From positions 1-64,000 of the forward strand of contig NZ_JALLPL010000002.1 of the NCBI RefSeq assembly GCF_023276355.1: a DNA stretch of 64,000 nt. The letters run 5' to 3'. The position numbers were made by a program, and so were the translations under genes. This document shows positions 1 through 8,282 of this stretch, piece after piece. The stretch is from Haloplanus sp. XH21. GTDB lineage: Archaea; Halobacteriota; Halobacteria; Halobacteriales; Haloferacaceae. Below the pieces are notes generated by a model, which saw only the letters and a list, made by a program, of their open reading frames with translations, did no database searches and was not told where the DNA came from. Position 1 is the first letter of the stretch, and every line of letters starts with the position of its first letter.

Positions 1-886
1 CCATGCCACCCTTGATCACGTCGACGCGGAAGTCGATCCAGCCGGCCATCTCGATGGCGCCACAGAACGTAATCTCGCCGTCACCCTGCGAGAAGTGGAT
101 GTCGCCGGTGATGAAGTTCGCCCCCTCGACGAACACTGGGAGGTACACACGCGAACCGCGACTGAGGTTTTTGATGTCGCAGTTACCTGCATTCTCACGG
201 GGTGGGATGGTACGGGCGGCCTCGTTTTTCGCCTCCTCGAGGTCCTCGTCCTCCATCGCACCGAGCATGACGTTCTCGGGTTCAGGTGGGAGTGCGAGGG
301 GCGGTTCGTCCTCACGAGTCTCGTGGTTGACTGCAGTTTCCGCGTTTGGACCGTCGTCGATGAGTTTCTGTTCGCGCCGATTCCACTCCTCGAGAAGTTC
401 GTGTGACGGTGCGGTTCCGAGAATTCCGGGGTGTGTGAGGCCAGCGAACTCGACGCCCGGAATGTGACGGGATTTGGTGTACACGCCGTCGAGGTCCCAA
501 ATAGACTTTCGAGCCTCCGGGAAGTGATCCGTAAGGAAACCGCCACCGTTGTCGAGTTCGAAGATCCCGGTGAATCCCCATTCGTGATCTGGGAAGGCAC
601 CGATGTCGAGGATGTCGACGACGAGTAAGTCACCGGGCTCAGCACCCTCGACCTCGATTGGACCGCTCAGGTGATGGTTGGGGGTCAGATCCATATCGCG
701 GATGTCGTTGGCACTATCGTCGTTATTGACCTGTCCCCCGGTCCAATCTAGACACTCGACACGGAACTTCTCCCCTGGCTGGACGGTCGATGCAGGTGGC
801 GTGTCCGGATGCCACCGGTTGACGATTGGATCTGGTTGCTCTTCTGGCGGTGCATCTGTGTCTACTTCGAATACGGTTTCTGGCAT
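1..886 (-). CDS. fmdA: Acetamidase/formamidase (FmdA/AmdA family), 3' end outside window
   Basis: The minus-strand frame is open from the ATG at 886 to the window edge, so the C-terminus is missing. The product begins MPETVFEVDTDAPPEEQ and aligns by eye throughout with the complete paralogue at 2472-3743: shared WTGGQ, GPLE-type and GAEPGDLL segments, EWGFTGIF, NGGGFLTDHF, and a C-terminal FSQGDGEITFCGAIEM block. FmdA/AmdA enzymes hydrolyse short amides such as formamide or acetamide to ammonia and the carboxylate in the cytoplasm. It is divergent from the small gene at 997 and shares a 110-bp intergenic region with it. Family is clear; the substrate cannot be read from sequence. Confidence 0.9.
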   Translation of the reverse strand, partial: MPETVFEVDTDAPPEEQPDPIVNRWHPDTPPASTVQPGEKFRVECLDWTGGQVNNDDSANDIRDMDLTPNHHLSGPIEVEGAEPGDLLVVDILDIGAFPDHEWGFTGIFELDNGGGFLTDHFPEARKSIWDLDGVYTKSRHIPGVEFAGLTHPGILGTAPSHELLEEWNRREQKLIDDGPNAETAVNHETREDEPPLALPPEPENVMLGAMEDEDLEEAKNEAARTIPPRENAGNCDIKNLSRGSRVYLPVFVEGANFITGDIHFSQGDGEITFCGAIEMAGWIDFRVDVIKGGM

Positions 887-900
887 ACTCCAGTCAAACA

Positions 901-942
901 ATTATGATAATCCATTATATATTTGTCGACCGACATCATAAT
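901..942. promoter_or_regulatory. Inverted repeat in the divergent amidase promoter region
   Basis: ATTATGAT at 901-908 is matched by its exact reverse complement ATCATAAT at 935-942. The pair brackets the TATA-like ATTATATAT, which lies about 25-35 bp from the amidase start at 886. The placement fits a regulator binding around the amidase TATA box. Binding itself is inferred. Confidence 0.4.
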
Positions 943-996
943 CGATTGACGGGGCGTCCCGCAACTTTACTACCGATGCTTCCGTCCATTCGTACT

Positions 997-1617
997 ATGC
1001 CCGCCGAACGTTCCGATGTCGAAGACAGCGTCGAACTGTATGTGAACGCCTGGAAATTATTTCGAGACCAACCATTCGGTGCCAGTGCACTCGCGAAACG
1101 GTTAATCGAACGTGACGAGTACGAACTGGTGGCTGAGGAGGGAGAACCAGAAGCCTCACTCAACGAGCTCGTGGATTACGGGCTATTGGAAGAGATCGAG
1201 TCCGAATATCAGATCGCCGTTGAACCGAATGCCGCCGCCGCCGAGTTGCGGAGTACCGAATCGTTGCGAACCGCGGCAGTCAATCAACTGATTCAAGCAG
1301 CACTCGTCCGAACCGACGAGGATTCGAACTCGGATGAGCAACTCTCATTCGAGGGCGGAACGTACACAGTCGTCAAAATCTCCCCCGGAACAACGGTTTC
1401 CGATGGGATTGAGCACGTTTCCGAGGCCGCGACCGACAATGGGGGTCAAGGTGTGGCCATCACGACAGCCGGCACGAACGCGGATCAAGCACAGCAGATT
1501 GCCGACAGGCTCATCAAACAAAAGTGGGAGAAGACCGGCACCGACGTAGTCGGAGGAGAATCGTCGGAATCAGAACTCATCTTTCGCCTGTTTCTTGAGA
1601 AATCTAGTAGTGGGTGA
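997..1617 (+). CDS. Unrecognised acidic protein, possible winged-helix regulator of the amide cluster
   Basis: About 206 residues starting MPAERSDVEDSVELYVNA. The start at 997 is preferred over upstream ATGs at 976 and 826 because a TATA-like CTTTACT is centred about 29 nt upstream, which fits a leaderless transcript. The first ~75 residues are predicted-helical with a repeated leucine pattern (SALAKRLIERDEYELV, then LNELVDYGLLEEIESEYQI) like a winged helix. The second half contains YTVVKISPGTTVSDGIEHVSEAA and an alternating strand/helix pattern. No family recognised. It lies between the two amidase genes, divergent from one and upstream of the amide channel, so a regulatory role is plausible but is only inference. 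Confidence 0.6.
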   Translation: MPAERSDVEDSVELYVNAWKLFRDQPFGASALAKRLIERDEYELVAEEGEPEASLNELVDYGLLEEIESEYQIAVEPNAAAAELRSTESLRTAAVNQLIQAALVRTDEDSNSDEQLSFEGGTYTVVKISPGTTVSDGIEHVSEAATDNGGQGVAITTAGTNADQAQQIADRLIKQKWEKTGTDVVGGESSESELIFRLFLEKSSSG

Positions 1618-1780
1618 AAATCAGTAGACACCCGGTTGTACGCAATTTTGTGATCGAGTGAATGAACAGTGTCAAACGCGATTACCGTGCTATCAACCCG
1701 GATGATAAATATTACTGAACTGCTGGCCACGACCGTCCGCACTCGATATAGCATTCGAACGGGGGATTCATCTCAGAAAA

Positions 1781-1788
1781 TTATAAAT
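1781..1788 (+). promoter_or_regulatory. TATA box of the amiS transcript
   Basis: TTATAAAT at 1781-1788 is a good haloarchaeal TATA element. A start site about 26 nt downstream would fall near 1811, just before the ATG at 1815 of a 22-codon ORF and 59 nt before the amiS start. Confidence 0.45.
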
Positions 1789-1814
1789 ATCGGATAGTCA
1801 TGGTTAGATATGTG

Positions 1815-1883
1815 ATGGCACACCAGACAACAACAGCAGACAGCAATCGAACCGGCTGGAGGTGTACAAATGCCACTGTATGA
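1815..1883 (+). CDS. Possible 22-residue leader peptide overlapping amiS
   Basis: An ATG at 1815 opens a 22-codon frame (MAHQTTTADSNRTGWRCTNA...) ending with TGA at 1881-1883, overlapping the first 14 nt of amiS in another frame. It begins almost exactly where a leaderless transcript from the TATA box at 1781 would start. The amiS ribosome-binding site GGAGGTG (1858-1864) lies inside it, so translation of the small frame could control access to amiS. Coding status is unproven; the ORF could be chance. Confidence 0.3.
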   Translation: MAHQTTTADSNRTGWRCTNATV

Positions 1884-2394
1884 GGTTCTGGGGATGGGGC
1901 TCCTGTTCGTCGGAGGGGTCCTCTTCGTCAACGGATTGTGGCTACTCGGGTACGGAGACAACCGTGACGTCGCGATATTTAATTTCCTCACAGGACTCAT
2001 AACGTTCTTAATCGTCCTCTGGTGGGCTTTCGGAGGCGATGCATCTGACGGGACACCGTTTAACGCAGCGGGAACGATGTTGTTCTCATTTACGTACCTC
2101 TGGATCGGAGCAAACGCAATCCGCGGTGTCGAGGATCAGCGCTCCTTCGGCTGGTACTGCTTTTTCGTCGCTCTAACAGCCGCCCCAACTGGATATCTCG
2201 TCTTGCTCACCGGCGATATCGGACTCACCGCACTATGGTGGGTGTGGGCCGTCCTCTGGGCCGCCTTTTTCGTCCTCCTCGGACTCCAGCGTGATGACCT
2301 CACCGTTCCAGTCGGCTGGTTCACCGCAGCAACAGGTGTCGCCACTGCTGTTGGCGGCTATCTGATGGCAGCGGGGTTCTGGCCTTGGGCATGA
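1870..2394 (+). CDS. amiS: AmiS/UreI family amide/urea channel
   Basis: 174 residues forming about six hydrophobic helices, the normal size of the AmiS/UreI family. Seen: N-terminal GMGLLFVGGVLFVNGLWLLG, the small polar turns ASDGTPFNAAGTMLFSFTYLWIGANA, and WYCFFVALTAAPTGY, which match the family's channel-lining pattern. These proteins let urea or short amides cross the cytoplasmic membrane. A strong ribosome-binding site GGAGGTG at 1858-1864, five bases before the ATG, supports the start. Next to two FmdA-type amidases it very likely supplies their substrate. Confidence 0.9.
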   Translation: MPLYEVLGMGLLFVGGVLFVNGLWLLGYGDNRDVAIFNFLTGLITFLIVLWWAFGGDASDGTPFNAAGTMLFSFTYLWIGANAIRGVEDQRSFGWYCFFVALTAAPTGYLVLLTGDIGLTALWWVWAVLWAAFFVLLGLQRDDLTVPVGWFTAATGVATAVGGYLMAAGFWPWA

Positions 2395-2471
2395 AATAAA
2401 TCATACACTTCAAAATTGTTAAGTAGATATAATTTCCACTTGATAGTGGGTGACTGTCACCCACGATACCA

Positions 2472-3743
2472 ATGCCCGAAGTAAAATTCGAAGTCGATGT
2501 GGATAGTCCCCCCGATGAACAGCCGGATGCCAACCCCTTCAACCGCTGGCATCCCGACATCCCCGCTGTCGTCGAAGTCGACGATGGTGAGACTGCCCGT
2601 CTCGAAGCACTGGACTGGACTGGTGGTCAGATCACCGATAACGACGACCCGAACGAAGTTCGGGACGTCGACCTCAGCCAAGTTCACTACTTGGCCGGCC
2701 CAGTTCACGTCAATGGTGCCGAACCCGGTGACCTCCTGAAAGTTGAGTTCCTCGATATGGGTCCCCTCAACGGCCGCGCCGAATGGGGGTTCACTGGCAC
2801 TTTCTCACAGCAGAACGGCGGCGGCTTCCTCACAGATCACTTCCGGAACGCCGCCAAGTCTATCTGGGATGTCGACGGCTACACCGTTTCCTCCCGACAC
2901 ATCCCCGACGTGCGCTACGAGGGGAAGATTCATCCTGGACTTGCAGGATGTGCCCCCAGTCAGGAACTCCTCGACAAATGGAACGAGCGAGAGCAGGCGC
3001 TCATCGACAAGTTCGAGGAGGACCCTGAATCGATCCCGAACCATCCGACTGGCGAGCACGAGCCTGGAGTGGCGAATCCGCCGACCCCAGAGGGTGCTCA
3101 GATGGGCGAAATGGATCCCGCCGAGGCCGAGGCTGCTGCCGAAGAAGCCGCCCGCACGGTCCCGCCACGCGAACACGGCGGTAACCACGACATCAAGGAC
3201 CTCTCAATCGGTTCGACCGTCTACTTCCCCGTCTACGTCGAGGGTGGCAAGTTCGGAGTCGGTGACTTCCACGCCTCACAGGGCGACGGCGAAGTCACCT
3301 TCTGTGGCGCCATCGAGATGCCCGGCTACGTCGACTGCAAGTTCGAGGTTGTGAAAAATGGGATGGAGAAGCACGGCGTCACTCATCCGATCTTCGAGCC
3401 GGGTCACCGTGGACCCAACTTCGAGGACTACGTCACCTTCTGTGGCTACTCCGTCACCGAGGACGGCGAACAGAAGTACATCGACTCGCATACCGCCTAC
3501 CGACGGGCTTGTCTGCAGGCCATCGACTACCTGAAGGAGTTCGGGTACACGGGTCAGCAGGCGCTCCACATTCTGGGGACGGTCCCCATCGAGGGCCGCC
3601 AGAGCGGTGTCGTTGACGTGCCGAACGCGTGTTCGACGCTTGCGCTCCCCACCGGTGCCTTCGAGTTCGACATCTCACCCGGAAGTCTCGGGAACGCTAA
3701 GGATCGCGGTGACCTCGTCGTCACCGACGACCCGCTCGGATAG
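2472..3743 (+). CDS. fmdA: Acetamidase/formamidase (FmdA/AmdA family)
   Basis: Complete 423-residue amidase of the FmdA/AmdA family, normal length. Seen: N-terminal Trp/His segment FNRWHPDIPAVVEV, GGQITDNDDPNEV, GAEPGDLLKVEFLDMGPL, EWGFTGTFSQQNGGGFLTDHF, and the metal-site-like FHASQGDGEVTFCGAIEMPG. It hydrolyses short aliphatic amides, releasing ammonia and formate or acetate. It follows amiS by 77 bp and is a paralogue of the truncated gene at 1-886, so the locus carries two diverged amidases around one channel gene. A central insert rich in Glu/Ala/Pro (about residues 185-240) is a haloarchaeal-style acidic linker. Confidence 0.93.
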   Translation: MPEVKFEVDVDSPPDEQPDANPFNRWHPDIPAVVEVDDGETARLEALDWTGGQITDNDDPNEVRDVDLSQVHYLAGPVHVNGAEPGDLLKVEFLDMGPLNGRAEWGFTGTFSQQNGGGFLTDHFRNAAKSIWDVDGYTVSSRHIPDVRYEGKIHPGLAGCAPSQELLDKWNEREQALIDKFEEDPESIPNHPTGEHEPGVANPPTPEGAQMGEMDPAEAEAAAEEAARTVPPREHGGNHDIKDLSIGSTVYFPVYVEGGKFGVGDFHASQGDGEVTFCGAIEMPGYVDCKFEVVKNGMEKHGVTHPIFEPGHRGPNFEDYVTFCGYSVTEDGEQKYIDSHTAYRRACLQAIDYLKEFGYTGQQALHILGTVPIEGRQSGVVDVPNACSTLALPTGAFEFDISPGSLGNAKDRGDLVVTDDPLG

Positions 3744-3877
3744 CCCGATAGAAGTCACCGCTCATTTTTTCGGTAGGGCCACGGTTTGGAACACCGGCAC
3801 GATGTGGGAAACGGTCTAGAACTCGTTTGCCACCCAATAGTTTTGCCACAGTAGTACGAACTATCTGAATATTCAAC

Positions 3878-5845
3878 ATGTCTAATGATTTTGAGACTTC
3901 ATCGGAACGGAGCATAGCTCCTCCCGAAGAATTTGTCGATCAAGCTAATGTTACGGATCCTAATATTTATGCCAAATTCGAGGAACAGTGGCCTCACTGT
4001 TGGGAACGGGCCGCTGAGTGCCTCGACTGGGATCGGCCCTTCGACACAACCATGGAGCCCATGGATTCCCCTCCCTATGCCCGGTGGTTCGTCGGTGGCG
4101 AACTCAACGCATCGAGAAACTGTGTCGACCGTCACGTCCAAGCCGGCCGTGGTGACGAGCCAGCGCTCCGGTGGATCGGCGAACGTGGAGTGACGAAGAC
4201 ATACACCTACTCGATGCTTCAGCGTGAGGTCAATGAAGTCGCAGCGATGCTCCGGGAGCTCGGAGTGTCAGCCGGCGATCCAGTGGCGCTCTACCTGCCA
4301 CGGATTCCAGAACTTCCGATTGCGATGCTGGCTGCCGCACGTCTTGGCTCCCCTCACGTCGTTGTATTCGCGGAATATTCGGGTTCTGTTCTCGAGTCGT
4401 TCATGCGAGAAACCGGCGCACGAACCTTGCTGACTTGCGATGGATTCTATCAGGAGGGCCAAGTACGGTCTCTCAGCAGCGAAGCTCGGTGTGGAGTCGA
4501 AGAGCTGCCGTGGGACGTTACGAGCGTGACGCTGGCTCACATCCATAACGAAAGTCCGAACTTCGGGCACGATTTCGAGCGCCTGCGTGAGAAGTGTCGT
4601 GGCGAAACAGTGACACCGGTACCCCGAGCGTCAAGCGATCCGCTCTTTTATTGCTATGCCTCGGGCCCGACTGGAGGACCGATCGGAATGGAACATGTCG
4701 TCGGGGAGTATCTCCCCTATGTGGCCTGGACAGCTGCGACAGTACTTGACCTCAAGCCGGCAGATACGTTCTGGTGCCCCGCTGGCATCGAGTGGATCAC
4801 TGGGCATTCGTACGTCGTCTATGGCCCGCTCGCCCACGGGGCAACGAGCATCCTCTACGAGGGCGCACCGGCATATCCAGACAAGCATCGTCCGTGGCGA
4901 ATTATCGAGAACAACGACGTCACACAATTCTACACGACACCGACCGCCATTCGGACGTTCATGGAATGGGGAGAAGAGTATCCCGACGTCCACGATCTCA
5001 GTTCGCTTCGGCTACTCGGTACCGTTGGCCAGCGTATCGAGCCGGAGACTTGGCGATGGTTCTATCAGAACGTTGGGGACGAACGCTGCCCTATTGTCGA
5101 TACGTGGTACCAAGCCGAAACGGGGGGGATTACACTTTCGACGATTCCGGGGATTAGTGATATGAAGCCGGGATCAGTCGGGCCGCCGCTCCCCGGTATC
5201 GAAGCGACAATTGTCAATGCTGACGGGGAGCGTGTCGATCCAGGGGAGGCGGGATATCTGGTTCTCGAGAAGCCTTGGCCGGGTATCTTCAGACCAGTAC
5301 GAGAACCGGACGATAAGGCGCAAGAGTACTGGACTGAGTTCGGAACACCCGAGAAGGATTGGAGGTACTTCACAGAAGACGGAGCGATGGCTGATCGAGA
5401 CGGATACATAACCGTCCTTGGGCGCCTCGATAACGTGATTAACATCGGCCACTACAGCAAGAACCGCGTTCACGTGAGTGAAATCGAGCGAGTTATCGCT
5501 GAAATGCCAGACGTTGAAGATGTTGGTGTTATCTGTGGCGGACACGAGATCCTGGGAGAGGCACCGTATGCATTCGTGGTTACTACCGAGTGTGCCGACC
5601 GGGACTTCGAGAAGCGTATCGCTGAGAAGGTAGAAGACGATCTCGCCGCCCAAGCCCGTCCCGAAGCGGTTTTCAGAGTTTCCGAACTCCCGCGAACCTA
5701 CTCCGGCGGTATATTGCGTCAAGTACTAGCGGATCTAGTGAACGGCGAACGGCTCGGCGATACAGATCTTCTCCGTAATCCCGACATCTTGGACGACATT
5801 GCGGTCGAAATACGCCTCCGTCTCGAAGACAGCGAGTTGTCCTGA
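3878..5845 (+). CDS. Divergent acetyl-CoA synthetase-like protein lacking signature lysines
   Basis: 655 residues with full acetyl-CoA synthetase architecture: ACAS N-terminal region (IYAKFEEQWPHCWERAAECLDW), AMP-binding core with WCPAGIEWITGHSYVVYGPL and the adenine motif DTWYQAETGG, and a C-terminal domain (EDGAMADRDGYITVLGRLDN). The P-loop-like motif, normally SGTTGKPKG, reads ASGPTGGPIG (about residues 258-267), losing its lysine. The C-terminal PKTRSGKI motif carrying the adenylation lysine reads PRTYSGGILR (about 605-614), again without lysine. The hinge loop after INI is also altered. It may be a non-adenylating paralogue or use altered chemistry; a role in handling acid released by the adjacent amidases is speculative. 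Confidence 0.85.
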   Translation: MSNDFETSSERSIAPPEEFVDQANVTDPNIYAKFEEQWPHCWERAAECLDWDRPFDTTMEPMDSPPYARWFVGGELNASRNCVDRHVQAGRGDEPALRWIGERGVTKTYTYSMLQREVNEVAAMLRELGVSAGDPVALYLPRIPELPIAMLAAARLGSPHVVVFAEYSGSVLESFMRETGARTLLTCDGFYQEGQVRSLSSEARCGVEELPWDVTSVTLAHIHNESPNFGHDFERLREKCRGETVTPVPRASSDPLFYCYASGPTGGPIGMEHVVGEYLPYVAWTAATVLDLKPADTFWCPAGIEWITGHSYVVYGPLAHGATSILYEGAPAYPDKHRPWRIIENNDVTQFYTTPTAIRTFMEWGEEYPDVHDLSSLRLLGTVGQRIEPETWRWFYQNVGDERCPIVDTWYQAETGGITLSTIPGISDMKPGSVGPPLPGIEATIVNADGERVDPGEAGYLVLEKPWPGIFRPVREPDDKAQEYWTEFGTPEKDWRYFTEDGAMADRDGYITVLGRLDNVINIGHYSKNRVHVSEIERVIAEMPDVEDVGVICGGHEILGEAPYAFVVTTECADRDFEKRIAEKVEDDLAAQARPEAVFRVSELPRTYSGGILRQVLADLVNGERLGDTDLLRNPDILDDIAVEIRLRLEDSELS

Positions 5846-5958
5846 AAAGCCAAAGATAATACAGAGATAACCGTCCATCGGCCATACCGAGGCGGAAACG
5901 TTCGTTCCAACGGGAATAGCGTCCATGTCTCGACCGTACTGTGCCCCTCGATAGCGCG

Positions 5959-6780
5959 CTACACCTCGAGCGGATCCCCAACCGTAACCTCGTCGCCGAC
6001 GCTTATCGTACTCCCGTAGTCCTCCTCTGGCACCTTCGTGATGAGCATGACGGTAAAGAAGTGTTCAAACTCCTCCCTCGGTGCCCAGTCCGGAAGTGTC
6101 TCCTCGCGATACTTCGCGAATCTCTGTTCGAAGTCCTCGATCGGCTTGCCAGTGTCCGGATCTCTTGAGGGAACAACACAGCGGGCACAGGCTTCAGCAC
6201 CGTCGAACCACGTTCCATTAACTTCGAATCCGGAGGGATCGTCGCCGAGGAAACGGTCCTCCCAGAAGGGTGGGACGCCGCCGATTTCGATATTTGGCCG
6301 GAGACGAATCCGCGCTCCGTCCACGGTCATGTCGTCGAACCACGATGCCACTTCTTCGAGGGTTCCAGTGCTAATGACGGAGGGACCTAGGTTCGGCCGG
6401 TCGATAAACGATGGTGGTTCTCGATGGCGCAGTTCGACCGGTTTTCCAACGAACTCGCTGAACCATTCACTTGCGGCGTCGCGTTCGGTCTGCAGATCGA
6501 ACGTGACTTCCGCCCCATTTTCGCGCATGGTCAACGTGAGTTCGTGGGACTCCGGATCAAAGGCTGACTGCACCTCGTGAGTGTGATCGATCTCTTTCCC
6601 GTTGAACGTCTTGCCGACTGAATCAAATCGGTCCTCAATCACGTTATTTTCAGCTGGGTCCAACATTGCATACTCCCGGTCACCCTGGAAAGTGCCGGCG
6701 TCGTTGATGCTAATGGTTTTGACTGTCATCCGGTCCAATCCCTTGACTGGGTAGACCCAAAGATTCTCAACGTGAGCCAT
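5959..6780 (-). CDS. MOSC domain protein, mARC-like
   Basis: 273 residues from the ATG at 6780 (an ATG at 6786 is also possible). The N-terminal MOSC beta-barrel starts VENLWVYPVKGLDRMTVKTI, and the MOSC domain contains IRLRPNIEIGGVPPFWEDRFLG and CARCVVPSRDPDTG. In mARC/YcbX-type proteins the cysteine of this block coordinates molybdenum cofactor; here it is the second Cys of CARC (near residue 200). Family members reduce N-hydroxylated compounds such as amidoximes using external electron carriers. No ferredoxin domain is fused and no reductase partner is adjacent. It converges with the synthetase-like gene; a 20-bp palindrome lies about 90 bp upstream. Confidence 0.88.
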   Translation of the reverse strand: MAHVENLWVYPVKGLDRMTVKTISINDAGTFQGDREYAMLDPAENNVIEDRFDSVGKTFNGKEIDHTHEVQSAFDPESHELTLTMRENGAEVTFDLQTERDAASEWFSEFVGKPVELRHREPPSFIDRPNLGPSVISTGTLEEVASWFDDMTVDGARIRLRPNIEIGGVPPFWEDRFLGDDPSGFEVNGTWFDGAEACARCVVPSRDPDTGKPIEDFEQRFAKYREETLPDWAPREEFEHFFTVMLITKVPEEDYGSTISVGDEVTVGDPLEV

Positions 6781-6870
6781 CAGCATGCAGTGTGGTAGGT
6801 AATACCATAAAACTTTGTTTGAACCGGTTCGGGTGAGAGCGATATGTAATCCTACCGAGCCAACGGTGAT

Positions 6871-6890
6871 TAACAACACATGTGTTGTTA
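6871..6890. promoter_or_regulatory. Perfect 20-bp palindrome upstream of the MOSC gene
   Basis: TAACAACACATGTGTTGTTA is a perfect dyad with no spacer, 91 bp upstream of the MOSC start. A further AACAACAAATG half-like copy follows at about 6895-6905. It looks like an operator for a dimeric regulator, not a terminator, because there is no T-run. Confidence 0.5.
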
Positions 6891-7250
6891 AGAAACAACA
6901 AATGTAGAACTAGACACAGCTACAAAGTAGCTCCACGCTGTGAGGTAGTCAACTTCGGATAGAATAATTACCATATATGATACGAATTTGGATATAATAT
7001 ATTCCCATGAACTCAAGAGACAAATATTCTCCATATGTGTCAGGTAGATAGAGTTGAAATCAGAATATATTTCCCATTTTTCTCATATATGTGTAGTATT
7101 TACCCGTCAATTATAATTTATTTTAATATATTTCCCCAATATTCCAAAACAGGAGACATACGCTATACCAGATGTCATTATAATATTATACTTTCCTACC
7201 AGTTTATTATAATAGTACAATAATAGAGATATTCCTCCGGTTCAAGGCCA
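6891..7250. other. AT-rich spacer without credible genes
   Basis: From about 6950 to 7245 the DNA is far richer in A+T than the flanks (runs such as TATAATATATTCCC and TTATAATTTATTTTAATATA). ORFs here lack haloarchaeal acidic composition and are not called. The abrupt base-composition change separates the amide cluster from the plasmid-type block and looks like a junction or relict of insertion. Confidence 0.6.
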
Positions 7251-7259
7251 AGAAGAGCG

Positions 7260-7487
7260 TTATAGGCGTTTACATCCTTCTGTTGTAATGATGTTCCAGC
7301 CCAATACGGGCGGGACTGGAGAGTGATAGGACCCGACATTTCGATAATCCGGATGTTCACGAGAGTAGAGCACCCATGAGTACACCAGAGCCCTCATTCC
7401 GAGGGCATCGGGGCTTTCGTATGACCTCAGTTCGGCTGCACTAATCTGAACAGTACCGTATTCTACTACCACGTTGCCACGACTCAA
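7260..7487 (-). pseudogene. Unidentified coding-like fragment beside the plasmid-block junction
   Basis: A 75-codon minus-strand frame (SAAELRSYESPDALGMRALV..., ending LGWNIITTEGCKRL) has protein-like composition and GC content unlike the AT-rich spacer beside it. I do not recognise the family and see no promoter or RBS. It stops immediately before the point where the next gene loses its 5' end, so it may be a remnant of an element that inserted or was deleted here. Confidence 0.25.
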
Positions 7488-7679
7488 TCACTCTCGTGCG
7501 AACTGGAGGTCGTACAAGAACATCGACGTTGATCGAGTAGCTCCGCTAGATAGAACTTCCATCGCAGCGAGACAGAGATCGCCCACGAGGAAGCGAAGGA
7601 GTACACCCACGTCGAGCGCGTCTACCCGCGACACAACGCCATCGAGCGGACGGATCGGGCCCTTGTCGGAGCCGTTCAG

Positions 7680-8282
7680 GTGTCGCCACCGACGATGGCG
7701 CTCGCGACCGACGAGGAGTGGGCCCAGAAGGCGGAGGCCTTCCAGGACTTCGTCAATACGACCGTCGAGTTCCCGATCCAGATTTACTCGACGACGCAGG
7801 CGTTCCCCGCCGACGAGTACGTCGGGCGGTACGAAGATCGGTTGAGCGACCCGGACGTCAAATCGAACGAGAAACTCCAGGCGCTCATCGAGCACTACGT
7901 CGACTGGTACGACCGGGAGCTTGCGCAGCGTCAGATGACCATTCGCGACCACTACGTCCTGATTCCAGTGCGACCTGAGGAGGTCCGATACGAACGGGCC
8001 AGCCTCCTCGAAAAGCTCGCTGGGATTCCTGTACTGGGCATCCTCATCCAGATTGTCACGGCGCCGCCGGAGGAGGAAGAGCGAGCCGCGATGCTCGAGG
8101 AACTGGACGAGCGGCGCCGGCGGGTCGAGCGCGGCCTCCGCGGCATCGAGGGGTGTGACACGCGCCCCGTTGATGCGGCCGAACTCACCCGCCTCATCGC
8201 GGAATACTGGACCGGCACGGAAATCGAGTACGGCGACCCCGAACAGGTGCTTCGAACGTCCCCCGTCATCAACAAGTCATGA
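7680..8282 (+). CDS. Plasmid transfer-operon protein, apparently 5'-truncated
   Basis: From the ATG at 7680 the product has 200 residues, but convincing coding sequence in the same frame continues upstream to about 7554 (TEIAHEEAKEYTHVERVYPRHNAIERTDRA without a start), where an in-frame TAG at 7551 and foreign-looking DNA begin. The gene therefore seems to have lost its N-terminal part; the internal ATG may still be used. Its C-terminal half has a hydrophobic patch (LAGIPVLGILIQIVTA) and acidic helices. It overlaps the next gene by ATGA (8279-8282), so it was part of the VirB4 operon. Function unknown; small transfer-complex protein is a guess from position. Confidence 0.6.
   Translation: MSPPTMALATDEEWAQKAEAFQDFVNTTVEFPIQIYSTTQAFPADEYVGRYEDRLSDPDVKSNEKLQALIEHYVDWYDRELAQRQMTIRDHYVLIPVRPEEVRYERASLLEKLAGIPVLGILIQIVTAPPEEEERAAMLEELDERRRRVERGLRGIEGCDTRPVDAAELTRLIAEYWTGTEIEYGDPEQVLRTSPVINKS

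Noticed and set aside
16-645. 209-codon minus-strand ORF rich in Ser/Arg/Thr at the window start
   Set aside because: Shadow of the amidase frame; basic low-complexity composition is opposite to haloarchaeal proteins.
7035-7223. 62-codon ORF in the AT-rich spacer
   Set aside because: Composition (Ile/Tyr/Phe-rich) unlike haloarchaeal proteins and no promoter or RBS.
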